A DNA stretch of 64,000 bases from positions 622,501 through 686,500 of the forward strand of contig OY987245.1 in the NCBI GenBank assembly GCA_963920765.1, in the 5' to 3' direction. This stretch comes from Ulota crispa (taxonomy: Eukaryota; Streptophyta; Bryopsida; Orthotrichales; Orthotrichaceae). The notes below the pieces were generated by a model, which was not told the origin of the DNA, made no database searches, and was given only the letters and a program-made list of their open reading frames with translations. This document shows, piece by piece, positions 24,702 to 38,540 of the stretch (position 1 is the stretch's first letter; each line of letters begins with the position of its first letter). The translations under genes and the position numbers were made by a program.

Positions 24702-26519
24702 GTCATGTATGCAACCTTGTGGTACATTGCACATTTCAAACACGTAGACAATTTTGTCCAAAGCATGTACCTTGTGAACATGGGAGCTTGAGGTCAATTT
24801 TGGGCACAATTAGAATAAGTTTTTGAAAATTTGTTATTTGTTTAGGTGGTGTCTAAAATGCCTTTTAATAAGTGTTCACGTATGACACTTGGGTGAGCTA
24901 AGGGATGAATGGGATGATGTCTTGGTCATTGCAAGAGGCAAGGTGGAAAAAATTGAAGTTTTTTGAGCCATGAGGGTTGTAGGGTCTTGGTTGGAACAAA
25001 GCCAGTGGATTGCTTTATGTTTTTTCAAAGTCAATGAAAACATACATTTTTGGATCTAATTAAAGAAATTGAGGATTGAAAGTTGTGAATCAAAAGTTAT
25101 TGTTACTTTGAGTCAAAATTGATAGCGTCTTGGCCCCACTCATGAAGAGATTAGAAGGATAGGTGGTAAGGAAAACCCTTTGCCAAAATAGAAGATGTCA
25201 ATTGTATTCAAAGTTATGGAGGTTTATGTGTAATAAAGAAATAAACTTAAAAATTGTTGCCAAACAATAAATTGGAAGTTGTATTGACTTCACCTCATAA
25301 AAAAATTGGATATTTTGAAAACCATGACTTAAACAATACATTTTATGATAACGCAAGTGAATATTTAGTCATAATTTACTAATTAAGTAGATCACAAATA
25401 CAATAGTGTTTACTAACTTTGGTTATCTAAACCAAATGTTATAATAAAAGTGGCATTGGGCCTCAACACAATAAGAACCACCATTGCTTGCAAAGGCACC
25501 AAATGATATTCAAAAAGTGTACCTTTCAATTGATGTCAATTGTTGCATGTAAGCAAATCTAAGTAGTGGGTGTTGTTGGATTGATTCTATAAATGGATCA
25601 ATTTCAAAATGAATGTATACAAGACATAATTACAAGTTGCACATGTTTTAGAAACAATTAATATTGGCAATAAGTAAATCTACCAATACCAAAAACTTGA
25701 ATGTCAAATAAATTTTGGTTTAACCCCACCAAATTGCTTGTTTGATTAACTTGCAGATGCAAGGTATTGAAAGTCTCAAAATGAGTGGTAATTGATATTT
25801 CAATCAACAAGCAATTTCTCAAAGAAGGGTTATTACCTTTGTTGACCTTGTTATTAAAAAAAAAATGATAATATAATAATACTTTCTAGTACCTTGCAAT
25901 CAATCTCATCTTTTGACTAATTGATTTGGTAGTGAGTGATTGGTCTTGAAATGATATTTGGTATTAATCTAATAACAAAACACTTTGACTACAAGAGCTC
26001 TTTGGTCATACCATTCTTACATACTACGGAATAATGAACAATCACAAGGTCACCGCTGCAAGAGTGCATGTGTGGCAAAAGGATTAGAGATAGTCACTTC
26101 CTTGGAAGTGACTTCATTACAATTCATAACCAAGGTTTAGGTTTAGCCACCAAGCCAATGCCTAAAACCCTAATTGGTTTATTCATATAAAAATTACCAA
26201 GTAATTGACTTGTTGGTAACTATCAACTTAACTAGCTTAACTTGGTAGTTAATGGTAAGCTTGGACTTACAACTAGTATCACATACATACACCTAATATT
26301 TTGATAGAATAATTCTCAATATTTACCAATGTATTTAGATATTTTTTGTGGTACTTCTCAAAAATTCAAAGCTCCTTAGAATCCAAAACACAATCTTATT
26401 ATGGCAGAAGTAATTCTTAAAGTACTTTTGTGGCTACTTGAAACCATCTAGTAGCTCTTCAACATTTCGATTTTATTTTATTTTATTTTTGAAGTTTTTA
26501 ACCGCTTGCATATTACTTA
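24702..26519. other. AT-rich gene-free stretch
   Basis: No gene or clear element. A short perfect palindrome AGTCACTTCCTTGGAAGTGACT lies near 26,090-26,115. Confidence 0.4.
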
Positions 26520-26663
26520 CACTACAAGAATAACATGTCCTAAACAACTAGTTCACAATGATTGCAAATGTCCACAACAATTATTAGATGACTCTGTTAT
26601 AACTACTATATGCATTTGCAATCATTGTGAATCAATCAATTAAAACACATTTTTCTTATAGTG
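26520..26663. mobile_element. CACTA-like miniature element, 144 bp
   Basis: It starts CACTACAAGAATAACATG and ends TTTTTCTTATAGTG, so both ends have the CACTA core. TTCACAATGATTGCAAATG and its complement form the inner arms. The flanking triplets (TTA and TGA) do not match. The right-end 69 bp is repeated in tandem at 26,664-26,732. Confidence 0.5.
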
Positions 26664-26732
26664 TGAGCATTCAACTATAGGCATTTGCAATCATTGTGAA
26701 TCAATCATTTAAGACACATTTTTCTTATAGTG
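26664..26732. repeat. 69-bp tandem duplication of the CACTA-like right end
   Basis: GCATTTGCAATCATTGTG and the TTTTTCTTATAGTG terminus recur here with a few substitutions relative to the copy ending at 26,663. Confidence 0.65.
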
Positions 26733-27248
26733 TGAGCATTCAAATGAAATCTTTGAGTTTTTAAAAGAACTTCAAGACACTTGGAATGTATACATTGGGA
26801 CAATACCCACTCAAATCTAAGAACATTTTGGTTATCTTTTTTGGTTCTCCTCTTGAAATCATTTAAATTCACCCAAGTCTTTTTTTTACAACCATCACAC
26901 TTTGATCTTCATGACACCGTCACAACTATGTCCCATGGACTATATCCATTTGGCTATCATGTTCTTGCATTAATTGTCCCAATGGACATATTGGCAACAT
27001 CTCATCTAAATTTCAAAGCTTTTTGTGTATGAGTACCACTTAGAGTGTTGTCTTAACATTGACAGTTAGTTTGGACTTTGGACATTGAATATGTATGGCA
27101 TAATTTAAGTTACATCTCAAATTAGAAAGGGTGTTGATTTTGCATTGTTACAACATGTCATTGTTTTTAAATTGTTTCAACTAACAAGAACAAGAAAGAA
27201 ACAATGTGATTACAATGGCCATTGTTTCTATGCCATTCCAAGGATCAT

Positions 27249-27420
27249 TGTAATTATGCAATTTCAATATCCTATTGTTTTATTACAATATAAAGAAGTT
27301 TGCAATGTCTTACTGTAATTATGCAAATTCAACATCCTATTGCTTCATTACAATATATAGACATTTGCAATGCCTTATTGTAATTATGCATTTTCAATGG
27401 CTATTGTTATTATACTTTTG
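27249..27420. repeat. 65-bp tandem repeat, about 2.7 copies
   Basis: Units begin TGTAATTATGCAA at 27,249, 27,314 and 27,379. It resembles the subterminal arrays of plant CACTA elements. Confidence 0.65.
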
Positions 27421-30400
27421 CAATTGCCATTATACTTATACATTTTTTTAATATACATCTTTCACACATAAGTTAAGATGCTTAAAGAGACATAAATAGT
27501 ATCCTCTACCTTACGCACAAATACAACAATAAAGATTTCTTTGTTGAGAACATCATGCATTCCCACAAGTTCAGTCCACAGCAGCTTGGAAAATCCAACA
27601 AACCCAAGACTTGAACTAAATCCATCATATAATCTTAGTCAAAGTAGGAAACATTGTCAAACTTTGAATTTTTTCAAAAAAAGCTTAAAATTGCTTCATA
27701 CTGCTCTTTTTTAGGTATTTACATGTTGTACTTGTCAATTCCTTCATGACCAACTGATTGTTGAAGAAGGAAGTGCAATGGAACAAAAAAAGAAGCAATG
27801 TATACACAAAAGAAGAAGGAAGTGGCATGCATAACAAAACAAATGTTGAAAATTATGGTCCAAGGTTAGCCAAAGTTGAACTGCACACACTGTTGCTACT
27901 TTAGTTCCAACTTCCTTTTGTCCTGCAGAAAGAGAAAGGGAAAGTTAGAATTGATTTAGTGAAAGAGTACTGTCAGTGGCTGCAAAAGTGATTACTTATG
28001 TATCTACACGTAGAAAGAATGTTTCCACAAGGAATATTTGCATGAAACAAAATGCTATAACAATGAAATACGTACCAACAAAGCAACCTTCCATAGTTGC
28101 TTCTACTCTTTGGTGCGCTAGAGACTACTTGCAATCTGCTTGCTCATATTTTCAAGGCTCACATCTGCGCTGAAAAGTCAAAATACCATCAATAAGTAAG
28201 TTCTCAAGCAAACGTCACAGACTATAATAGCTTTGCAAATGAAAAATATGATGTAGAAAGGAACTACCACAAGGTGCAGTTTCAAAGTTCACAAAATGTA
28301 CACATTAACCTAAAATAAAAATTGTAATTGACAACACAAAAAGTTTTAATTATTCTCCACTCTACATTCTAACATATCTCTCAAGACACTATCAACTTGA
28401 AGGGCTATTGAATAAGACACAATGCAGTGCATGCAAGCTTGACAGCCTTAGAGATAATTTCACGCCCTCCACAAGCCTTGTAATGCAGCACCTTAATACA
28501 AATAATCTTTGTTAGTACTGATTGTAAGAAATAAGCACTCTAATGTTCAATACAAGGAAGAAAAGCATTTTAATATGTCATTAATGATACTATCAACTTC
28601 AACCGCTACTAAAAACAATTCTATAAATAGTCACACAATGGAATTTGAGGTGCAAGTAGCTAAAATCTGCAAAATTTCTTGTTAAACTAAGCACAATGCA
28701 GTAAATGCAAGATTGAAAACCTAGTATGTGCTAAACAAATGATACTCACACTGATGATTGCAAATATGACAAGTGATTCTTTCAGTTTAGTAAGCTACAC
28801 CATGAATGCCATACCAATGAACATCTCTAGGCAAATCAAAAGCAAGCAAAAGTAACCACAAACACAACAAATTTGAAAATGGAGTGATCAAAAGCAAGCA
28901 AAAGCAACCATAAGCATGACAAATTTTAAAATTGACTAAAACAGCATATAAGCTTACACTTGCAAACATAGAGCCAATACAACAAGCTCAACAGTGATTG
29001 AATATCGTGCCATACATGAAACAAATGTTCTAGAAAACAACAAGAAGTACCTACAATGGCTAGAGAAGAGGCGAGGCTTGCGTTGAGCTCAAACTCCAAA
29101 CTTTGCAAAACAAAGAGAGCTTCCACAAACACAGGCGTTCTAGCAACAAGGCTCGTGAATTGCTCTAAGCTCAAGTTGCGCTTCATGCAGCAGAGCTGAT
29201 TGCCATAGCCATGGCGTCGAGCTTGTGGTAAGACAAACGGATGAAAAAGATTCCATAGATGGATGATAATTTGTGACATGAATAGCCAGGTTGAGCATTC
29301 AGTACTTTTTGCAATCATGGCTGTCTAGTTCCATTGTGTTCAAAGATGAAAGTAAGTAGGTATCATCTAGGCCATTCATCTGGAAGAAGGTGTTTCAAAT
29401 TTTGAAGAGCATTCCAGTATGTTGCTTCCTGCTTTGCTGAAGCTTTTGAGAAGTGTTTTTCTCCCTTTCCGCCATATCCTGCTCTAAGCTCAATTCAAAT
29501 TGCAAAAATGAAATCAAGTGGTGTATTGTATCTCCTTACTCGAGCTTGTTGCTACATTGTACCTCTTTCCTCAAGTTTTTACTCCTAGAGAGTGGAGCTT
29601 TTTTCTATAAATTTTTGATGCAATGCTCTAGGGCTGCAGCAAAATGAGTACGTTACGCTTGAAATATTCGACTTAGCCTTGCTAATCTACCTTGCAAATT
29701 CCATATAGTTTGCGAGCCAAAATGAAACCGGAGCACATTTTAGGTACACTCGCTAACTTTTTTTTCACTCTTCGCAAATGTTGTTGCTACCAATATCATT
29801 TAGAATAAACCCTCGGGCCTGTGCTATTTTGTTATCTCTACAATCTGAAGCAATCTCAGCAATAGGTTGAATCCTTGACAAACAGCAACGAGTTGATTCT
29901 CTCTTTGTTATTGTCGTTTATGTCATTTCTCTTCGTATTTAGCTAGGTTTTATGAGCTTTACGCTAGAGGCTGCATGAAAATTTTGGCTGTAAGTATTAA
30001 AATTTGAATAGTTTTCTAGATAGTTACAGTAGAAGTAAAGTTGTTTGTTTTGTTGTAATTTTTGGCTAGAAGAATGTTACCAAGAGCTTGAAATTTGTTC
30101 ATCACTAGATTGGTAACTATTGCTATTTTTATTATGTCCATCAATTTCTTTAGGGTCAAACTATACATCATACAAACATGAAAAATGAACTACAATCCTT
30201 AATCATGGCATATATTGATGTTCTTTATTAGAATCAATTTTTGTAACTTTTGATGTCTAATCTATTTCGTAGCCTTCCTTTATGGATCCAAGAAGATGGG
30301 CTTCCTATCATAATAAGCATGTAAGTTTGCAAGAATTCAATAAGTAGGTGTGCATATCTTACAATGCACATATTAGGCTGTTTTGAAATTGAGCTTGAAG

Positions 30401-30989
30401 GCAAGGGCTGTGAATTTGTCTTTTTTTTCCTTCCATTCAAATGCAGTTGATTATACGGCTTCACAAGGATAGCAATTAACTAGGAAGTGTTGATATTTTA
30501 TGATATCTGTTTTCATGGTTGAGTCTTGAGAGTACAAAAACCTCTGCTTAGTATCTGTAAATCACATAATGTTGAATGGAAAACTTTATTTGGATGGTTT
30601 TATGCTGTGTGAACTGCATATTAACTTAGGTCTATTGTCTGAATCCTTGTAGGTAGAGTGATCCAACTAAAGAGCAAAGAAGTTGAGCTGGTAATTAATG
30701 AGCAGTGACAGTGACAAAGAAAGCTCAAAAGACTCCACGGCTGAGCAAAGGTTACAATTGTTTTGATCTTATTTTTTCATTGAATCTAAAATTTTATTCT
30801 TAAAATTTTTTGTTAGAATTAATTGACCAACGAAGGATAATTTGGCAAACTAATGAAATTATATTACTGAAATCATGTTTTTGATAATTGGTGGCGCTTC
30901 ACCAATGTCAGACTATGCAGCAAATTTTTTGAAAGGGATGAGTAAGAAGAGAATATGGCAATTAATCCCTCCTACATCAACACAACTCA

Positions 30990-31253
30990 ATGGCATGTCA
31001 AATTCCAAAGTTCCAATACATCTACCGCAACAACGTCAAATGGTTGCAAACTCTTCAAGTCTTTTATGCACTTGTCAACATTCATGATGTCCCTGCCATT
31101 CACCTCCCAACTGTTGTTGTTCCAGATGGTAATGAGGTTCTTGACAATGCATTTATTAAGCTCAAAAATGCTTACCTTGTGAAGTTTACAGCAAAACAAA
31201 AAGAACAAATATCAGTTCTTACAAAAGCTGTTCAAAAATTTCAAGAAGACTAA
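30990..31253 (+). CDS. Unrecognised reading frame, possible transposon passenger
   Basis: An 87-codon frame reads protein-like (YRNNVKWLQTLQVFYALVN, then LPTVVVPDGNEVLDNAF) and ends in a charged stretch (AKQKEQISVLTKAVQKFQED). I do not recognise a family. It lies 190 bp before a second, similarly charged frame and between two tandem-repeat arrays, so it may be part of a transposon-carried gene. Confidence 0.3.
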   Translation: MACQIPKFQYIYRNNVKWLQTLQVFYALVNIHDVPAIHLPTVVVPDGNEVLDNAFIKLKNAYLVKFTAKQKEQISVLTKAVQKFQED

Positions 31254-31442
31254 GAGAAGCCAAGATGCTGCCAAATTCCATATGTAAAGGTTAGTTTTAT
31301 TTTGAGAATTTGGTCAATGAATTTATTTCTTAAAACCTTGATCGATTTGTCTCTTTCATTTATGTTTGTTTTGTACAAAAAATTATGACTTAATTTTTTT
31401 ATAACCTTGATCCACTTGCCTCATTCATTCTAACATTCACTT

Positions 31443-31929
31443 TTGTATATTATTTTGCAGAAAATGATGACCAATGTAGCCTGGAAGTTGTTAATTGGTC
31501 ATTACAAGTTTTCCAACATTTATCCTTTTGAAGAAACCGTGATTGGATGCCTATTGGCATCATTTCAAGTACCAATTGAAGACCAAGCTACAAGATCAAT
31601 GTTTTTGAAGGAATGGACAATTTGCAAGAAAGGAGAAAAAGGTTTGAAAGGTGTTGTTTGCGACAACATTGTCTTACGCCGAGGTAACATGACTCGGGAC
31701 TTGAAGAATCACCCGCTTTTCTTTGTTAGGGCTTTCAAAACCCTTGCCACAAAGTGGTGAAGAAGCACAAGAAGAGTGGAAAAGAAAGATGGAGGAAGTG
31801 AAATTGGGAGAGAAGTGGCGTACATCAAATGACACAAGTGTTGTGGAGCCGTACGGGTCTATAGCGGTGCATGGGGCAATTTCTTACATCATGCTTGGAA
31901 GATGTTATGCAATAGACAAACCAGTTTGA
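31443..31929 (+). CDS. Unrecognised reading frames, overlapping, possibly frameshifted
   Basis: The first frame (31,443-31,760) contains NVAWKLLIGHYKFSNIYPF and GVVCDNIVLRRGN and ends AFKTLATKW. Near 31,735 a second frame takes over (KPLPQSGEEAQEEWKRKMEE, then YGSIAVHGAISYIML) up to 31,929. The shared stretch around AFK suggests one protein interrupted by a one-base shift, or an unusual splice. No family recognised. It may form one gene with 30,990-31,253. Confidence 0.3.
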
Positions 31930-33990
31930 GTAACCCTTGAATAGGCCGATTTCTTTTTCCATGTGGTATGTTGTCACTTGGTTCTCACTAGTTATTGAAT
32001 TACTTTGACTAGTTCATATTTGTACGTTTTTACTTAATTTTCATTAGTATAGTTTTCTCACTCTTGATTCTCACTAACAAAAGATTTTTCTGCAAATGGA
32101 ATTGGCATTGAATTTCAAGACCTTATTGGAAGGATCCATGACAACACAAATTTGTTTGATGAAGCAAAAAGAAGAAAGTATAAAAAGAAATATACACAAG
32201 ATGAATAGAATCCATGTTGTTGAGAAGGGTACATGTGATAATAATGATGACAAGGTCCTCCCAGAAAGTTTGTCACTATAGCTTTCTAGTTCATTCATGT
32301 AACTCTTCACCTCCTCAAGTTGAGGTCAGATATAAAAATAGCTTTTTCCCATCCTATATAGAATTTTTTTGTTATCTAGATGATGAAAAACGTCCTCTTG
32401 GGAGTTGAAGGGTTAAGAAGTTCTACACAATTTTTATAGAAATTTGTGTGAGTACTGTTGACCGTGTATGCAATTAGGGTTAAGAGGTAAAGCTAAACCT
32501 TTCTCTCAAGTGCTGTATGTGTTGCAACAATGATAAGAGCTTGGATTTGAGCATTTCTTTGTTTTCCTCTGAATTTTGCAGCAATGCCTCAACATAATTA
32601 GGATATTAACAACCAAGAAAATAGTCCTCAACATTCTTCACAATGTGAATGGAATAATCAAGCCTCAGAGGTAAAGATTGTACGTGTTTTGAGAAAACAC
32701 GGGATTATGTTTTTATGCTTCTAAGCTTAGGTTCAACATTTAGCTAGAAACAAGGACTATTCATGTGATTATGAACTTTCTATTAGCTTAAATACTGTAG
32801 ATGTTTCAATATTTTACATGTTTTCTTCTCAAAGTTTTGCAACGCATTTGACTTTAAATTTATCTCTTGATGTTTTGTAAGTATCTCTAAAATTCTTGTT
32901 GAGGTAGTGTCTTTAAAGTTGCTAGTTCTATAAGAGTTGAAATATATTATTTACAAGAAGTTAAAACAAAAACATACTGATATGAAGAGAAGAGTTTATA
33001 CCCTATACTTTTGAAGGAAAAATACATGTTTTGAAAGTTAGAACTATCAGCTTCTAAAGTAGACATTTTTTTAAAGTTTAAACTTGGGCACTTAGGGATT
33101 AAGTTTCTACATTGCATTTTGTGTTCTTAGGTGCGGCCTCTCACAAGACAAGTATCATGGAGATGTCATTGGCAAAGTGACTCCCAACTTTGTGTTTGAG
33201 AATTTTGTAAGTGAGCAAAAATCCTTGCCATGATTTTACTATATACACAATTGTAGGTTCTCTAGACATTGTGGTTCAAAAAATGGTCTTAGAAAACAAT
33301 ATTGAAAATAGTAATGAAAATTGTACGTATTGTGCACATGAAAAGGGAAAGGAAAATACTAGAGAAGCTTCTGCAAACAAAGATTGCAATGTTGCGTGCC
33401 ATTTGTGATGGTAATGCTGATTTTTTTCCATCTTAAATGTTTTTGCATGCATTAGATTATCATAACTAGAGTTAGGATTTAGCTCAATGTTCATGTTCAT
33501 CTTTACATATGATTATACCAGATGGTTTAGGTGAAGCATATTGTTGTACCATTGCATGAGAGTTGAAGAAACTATTGTTGTAAATACAAGGGAATGTGCT
33601 TTGATACCATTGTGGTTTTGACAAGAAAAAGGAAAAGCCATTCAATTTCCATCTACTAGGGGTTGTAGTTTTTAGGTGTTTTGTGATTTTTTACATGTTT
33701 CAATTTTGATGATTTGTTCCCTCTTTCATATGCTAGGCATGTCAATATATACCAAAATACACAAAATTGCAAGGGGCCAAGTAGTTAGTGCAAAGCTAAC
33801 TTGCTATGGAGTGCTAGCTTTTAGACTGGTTATTTGTGACAAAAGTATTGTGATGCAATTTTTTGTTCATTTAGATTTGTGAGTGTCTATTGTCTTCTAA
33901 ATGAGTAGTTTGGTGTCTTCAACTCTTATTTGTTTTTGGTGTGTTTAGATGTGGATAGTTTGCAGCTTGCTATAAGTATGTGACAATTGC

Positions 33991-34200
33991 TTTTAAGATG
34001 ATACAAGAGAGACATTGTTTCAATATTGTAATATTAAACAATTGTTTTTAAGATGATACAAGAAGCCATTGCTTCAATATTGTAATTATAAACAGTTGTT
34101 TTTAGGATGATGCAAGAAGCCATTGTTTCACTGTTGTAATAATAAACAAATGTTTTTAGGATGATACAAGAATGTATTGATTTTGCATTGTTTTTCAATT
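33991..34200. repeat. 54-bp tandem repeat, about 4 copies
   Basis: Units begin TTTTAAGATG or TTTTAGGATG at 33,991, 34,046, 34,100 and 34,154, each carrying CATTGTTTCAATATTGTAA-like sequence. It shares motifs with 27,130-27,420 and with 14,400-14,720. Confidence 0.7.
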
Positions 34201-34576
34201 GTTCCAAAGATCATTGTTTCAATATGGCATTGAAACAAGATTGTATGGCACTAGGTATTATTTTTCTATTGTTTTAATGTTGTTTCAATTATGTTTAAAA
34301 TACCAACTAGTAGTTGGTATTTGAATATTTTTGCAATTAGTTACGCATTACTTATTGCATTAAATAATTTTTTTTTGGAGGAGCATTGTAAATATCATTA
34401 ATAAGTTATCAAATATTTAATGAAATTTTGTTGTTCATGTTTTTTTTGTGTTAGATTATATCTTTAATTTTATTTCTTAGTACATTCAAAAGGATGCATA
34501 TCCAAAGGATTATGTAATTTAGTGAAAAAATAGTACATTTAGGATTCATACATGTTATCAAACTAGGAATGAACAA

Positions 34577-34965
34577 GGGGAAATTATGGGTAGGGGCATG
34601 AAAATGAATTGTATTACAGAGGCACAATTTCAAAAAATTTACAAATGGGGGCACAATTTCAAAATAATTTTTAAACTTTTGTATTTTTATTTTTTTTGAT
34701 TTGGACATTGCTTGAGTTGAATACATCACATAAAATGTTAGTTAACTCTAAACAAATTTAAAGGCCTTTCCAAATCAAGCCTAAATAGAGAACTTTTAGT
34801 AAAAAGGATGGCAATTTTTTGGAGAGACCTCTAAGTTTTTTGGAAGTTAGCTAACATTTAATGTAATATTTCTAAATCAACCAATGTCTAAACCAAAAAA
34901 AATTACAAAAATTTACAAAAATTTAAAAATTATTTTGAAATCGTGCCCCTATTTGTAATTTCCCC
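34577..34965. mobile_element. GGGGAAATTA-terminus element, 389 bp, Mutator-like
   Basis: The ends are GGGGAAATTATGGGTAGGGGC and the complement of GGGGAAATTACAAATAGGGGC. The flanking 9-mers are AATGAACAA and AACAAACAA, seven of nine identical. A GGGGAAATTA terminus with a 9-bp duplication suggests a Mutator-like miniature element. Confidence 0.5.
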
Positions 34966-37900
34966 AACAAACAACCTTTGAACATTTCATTTAAAATTAG
35001 ATTCTATTCACTGACATTATGACTCCAATCTTATTGGATAATTTGTATATCTCAATTTCATGTATAGATATAAACTTGTAACAAAAAATTATTAATCTTT
35101 CGTCTTTATTCCTTAATTGATCTCATCATCTCAATCTCCATTTTCTAAGCAACTTTGTTGATCATTTACTTAAGCTGGGTTCTTTTCTCTTTATTCTTGT
35201 TTTCATACTTCTTTAACTCTCATACATTCTTCCTCAACCAAATTGAACTTCATCATTGATCCAACTTAGCTCTAAACTCTCATCAATTTCGTAACGCACT
35301 TCAATTTAGACAATGTTATATGGTTTCTAAAAATTTTAACAACAAATTTTAAGAAGCTTTCCAAAAGAGTTTCAAAATATTCTGTAGCTCACAAATAGGT
35401 TGTTGGTCCTTTTCTAAAATAATTAATGTATCTTCAAAATTGAAATCATTAAATTCTAATCATCATTTCTTCTAATTATGTTTCAATAGACTCAATTTTT
35501 TGTTAAATTTCACATATATTGCAATAAACTGATTTTTTATTATAAAAAGTACATACACCAATTCTACTAAGTTTGTGTTTTATTCCATAAAATACAAATT
35601 TGGCATTTTTTTAGTACTTTTTATTCTTACTGTTGAATCCATTGCAAAAGCATACTAGTATAATTGTATTCTTTTGTCACTTTACACAAGATGATTAAAG
35701 TTTTTGAGAATTGAATTTGGGTTTTATTGTCTACATTTTATATCATTGGTTTAAAGACCTTTTGGTTTATACAAGTATTTGAGAACTTTTAAAGCATCTC
35801 CAACCGACCTCTAGAATTTTAGCCTTTGGAAACACAATGTTTCTTGTTACCTATGTTGACCACTTGTTTCCCTCCCCCGTCCAATTAGATAAAATAATGT
35901 TCAACCAACGTCAAATCTCCTAGTTTGCAAAAGCAATTAGATTCTACATCATTGACTACATCAATTTATTTTTGAAGAAAAAGAAGAATTTGAAAATATT
36001 GTTGAATAGTGGAAAATTAAAATATTTAGTATGCAAAAGATAATATTTTGGCAAGTCCATGCATTAATTGCTCCCTTTTCATCCAAAAGTCTCCCTATCT
36101 AGTGTTTAATAGTAGTTTAATGCCTTTTCAGGCTTTGTGGGGTTATGTCCTTGGACCCGCCATAGGTTGTTTCATTAATAAGTGAAGATTGTGAAGTGGA
36201 GGTAGAGATATTCTTAGTTTGCACGGGTAGTTGCAAGAAACACTTCACAATTTTGTCTCAAACACCCTTAAAACTAGTAGTACTATGTAGTACTATGAGC
36301 TTTTGAAATAATTTTTTAAAAAATAAAATAAAATACAGAAACTTTGTAAAGCACTTAAAATAGCATGCTTGTGAAAATTCAGACCTAGAAAAAATTTATT
36401 CTAAAAGTTATGCTCAAAACAAAATCACCAACAATAAGCCAATTTCTTTCTTGCTTTTTAGAAAATAGTAAAATAATTCAATAAAATAAAATAAAAATTT
36501 GCCATTTGAGATCCCATTAAACACATTCACATGGTACAATTGCTTTGCTGAGGAATTTCTTCGTATTTCACCTATGAAGGGAGATAGGATGACCACTTTG
36601 AGACAATGTAGATGCCATGGAATTTATAATTTTGCAAAACCCTTCCAGGCATGCATGTAAGCATGCTCATAACCAACATCCCTGATTTATAACCCTAGAA
36701 AAGCCTTTTTGGACCCAAAATAGTACTAAAAACCCTCAAAATGGCCAAGGTAGACACCTATTTGGGGGCTTTCCAAAAATAGTAGAACAATTTTTAAAAA
36801 ATCACAAAAATTATGGAAGGTCTATAACTATGACATGTACCTTCCCCTGAAATTTCAGCTCAAAAGAACTTGCTACGCAAAAGTTACAAGCCAAAAAGCA
36901 CCTGCAAGAGGTGAAGGGGACAAGAAAATAATACAAGTGTTTCTTGCAATCACCCACACAAAGAGTTCCAAGGGGTTTGACAATTTTTAGTTGGGTCCAT
37001 CCAATGGTTTAATGAGGGATTAGATAATCACACTACTAAAATCACAAGGCCCCTTATAATATCACATTTAGATGTTTGTAATATCACATCTCCAATCTTT
37101 GTGATATTATCACATAAAGACAATTTGAAGACTTACTAAATTTTTTACTTTGCATTCAATCTAACATATGAAAAGCCTCATAAAATTCTAATGTTGAATG
37201 CCTAGTGGAGCAAGCACCAACTGCTAGTGCAGTATTAAAGAAGTTGGCATCAATGAATACCAAAAGTCATCTGCCTAGCCACCACCTGAGTCATCCATCT
37301 AGCCACCTCCAGATCTAGAGGATTAATTTCAATTTTTTTTTAATCTTTACTTGCCAAAGATGTGGTTTAGGTTGAATTTTTTGCAACACACCTTGAATTT
37401 TAGTAGTGGGCAAGTTGCAATACTTTCTCATTTAGTTTAGTATTTTGTCTACAAGTGTTTTCTTACCTAAGAACTTTTAGCTACATGCATGGCAGCTTAT
37501 TAGGTTATAAATGGCAACTTCTAAGTTTAGTTAATATGTTCTTCAATTATGTGAATTGGTGATGTCTAACATCAACCTTCAATAGTTGTATTATTTTGTT
37601 AGTTATAATGCTAAACTTAGACATTTGCAAAGTGTACATTAACAATTTTGTCAAGAAGCCACTAAAAGACTATTTAGTATATTTTTACAAGAGCCAAACC
37701 TTGCCATGACACAATAACTACAAGCAATCATTTGAGGGAGGTGAATAAAAATCGCATTTACACTTTGCATAATAGCTAGGTGTGGGGAAATCAAATATGA
37801 TTAATGGCTACTCAAATTGTCGTAATTTGAGGTCCCATTAGCAACACAATAGCACATCAAATCGCACCTCACCTCAAAGGCAATTTTACATCTTGAAACT

Positions 37901-37995
37901 TTTAACTACTTTTTATATTTCCTCTTGATTTTTACAATACAGTTTTAACGCAACCAATTTTGAGTTATAAATTTTGCTAAACTTAACCCGATTTA
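34966..37995. other. AT-rich gene-free stretch
   Basis: No gene recognised. AGCATCTCCAACC near 35,795 resembles the left end of the GAGCATCTCCA Harbinger-like elements, but no partner end was found. A sequence at 37,250-37,320 resembles the minisatellite unit downstream. Confidence 0.4.
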
Positions 37996-37997
37996 TT

Positions 37998-38540
37998 ACT
38001 GCTGCTCCAAACTAGTCCAGAGTAATCCATCTAGCCACCTCCAAAGTAATCCATCCAACCACCTCCAAAGCCATCCATCCACCCCTCCCCAAAGCCATCC
38101 ATCCACCCCTCCCCAAAGCCATCCATCCACCCCTCCCCAAAGCCATCCATCCACCCCTCCCCAAAGCCATCCATCCACCCCTCCCCAAAGCCATCCATCC
38201 ACCCCTCCCCAAAGCCATCCATCCACCCCTCCCCAAAGCCATCCATCCACCCCTCCCCAAAGCCATCCATCCACCCCTCCCCAAAGCCATCCATCCGCCC
38301 CTCGCCAAAGCCATCCATCCGCCCCTCGCCAAAGCCATCCATCCGCCCCTCCCCAAAGCCATCCATCCACCCCTCCCCAAAGCCATCCATCCACCCCTCC
38401 CCAAAGCCATCCATCCACCCCTCCCCAAAGCCATCCATCCACCCCTCCCCAAAGCCATCCATCCACCCCTCCCCAAAGCCATCCATCCACCCCTCCCCAA
38501 AGCCATCCATCCACCCCTCCCCAAAGCCATCCATCCAGCC
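37998..38540. repeat. 24-bp minisatellite, about 20 copies
   Basis: The unit is AAAGCCATCCATCC plus ACCCCTCCCC, repeated about 20 times with little change; three central units have a GCCCCTCG variant and the first units are diverged. The unit is a multiple of three with no stop on the minus strand in any frame, which creates long artificial reading frames. Confidence 0.95.

Noticed and set aside
28926-29318. A 130-codon minus-strand frame
   Set aside because: Cys/Phe/Leu-rich with no motif and no supporting context; probably chance.
37031-37110. CACTACTAAAA as a CACTA left end
   Set aside because: No matching right end or triplet duplication was found.
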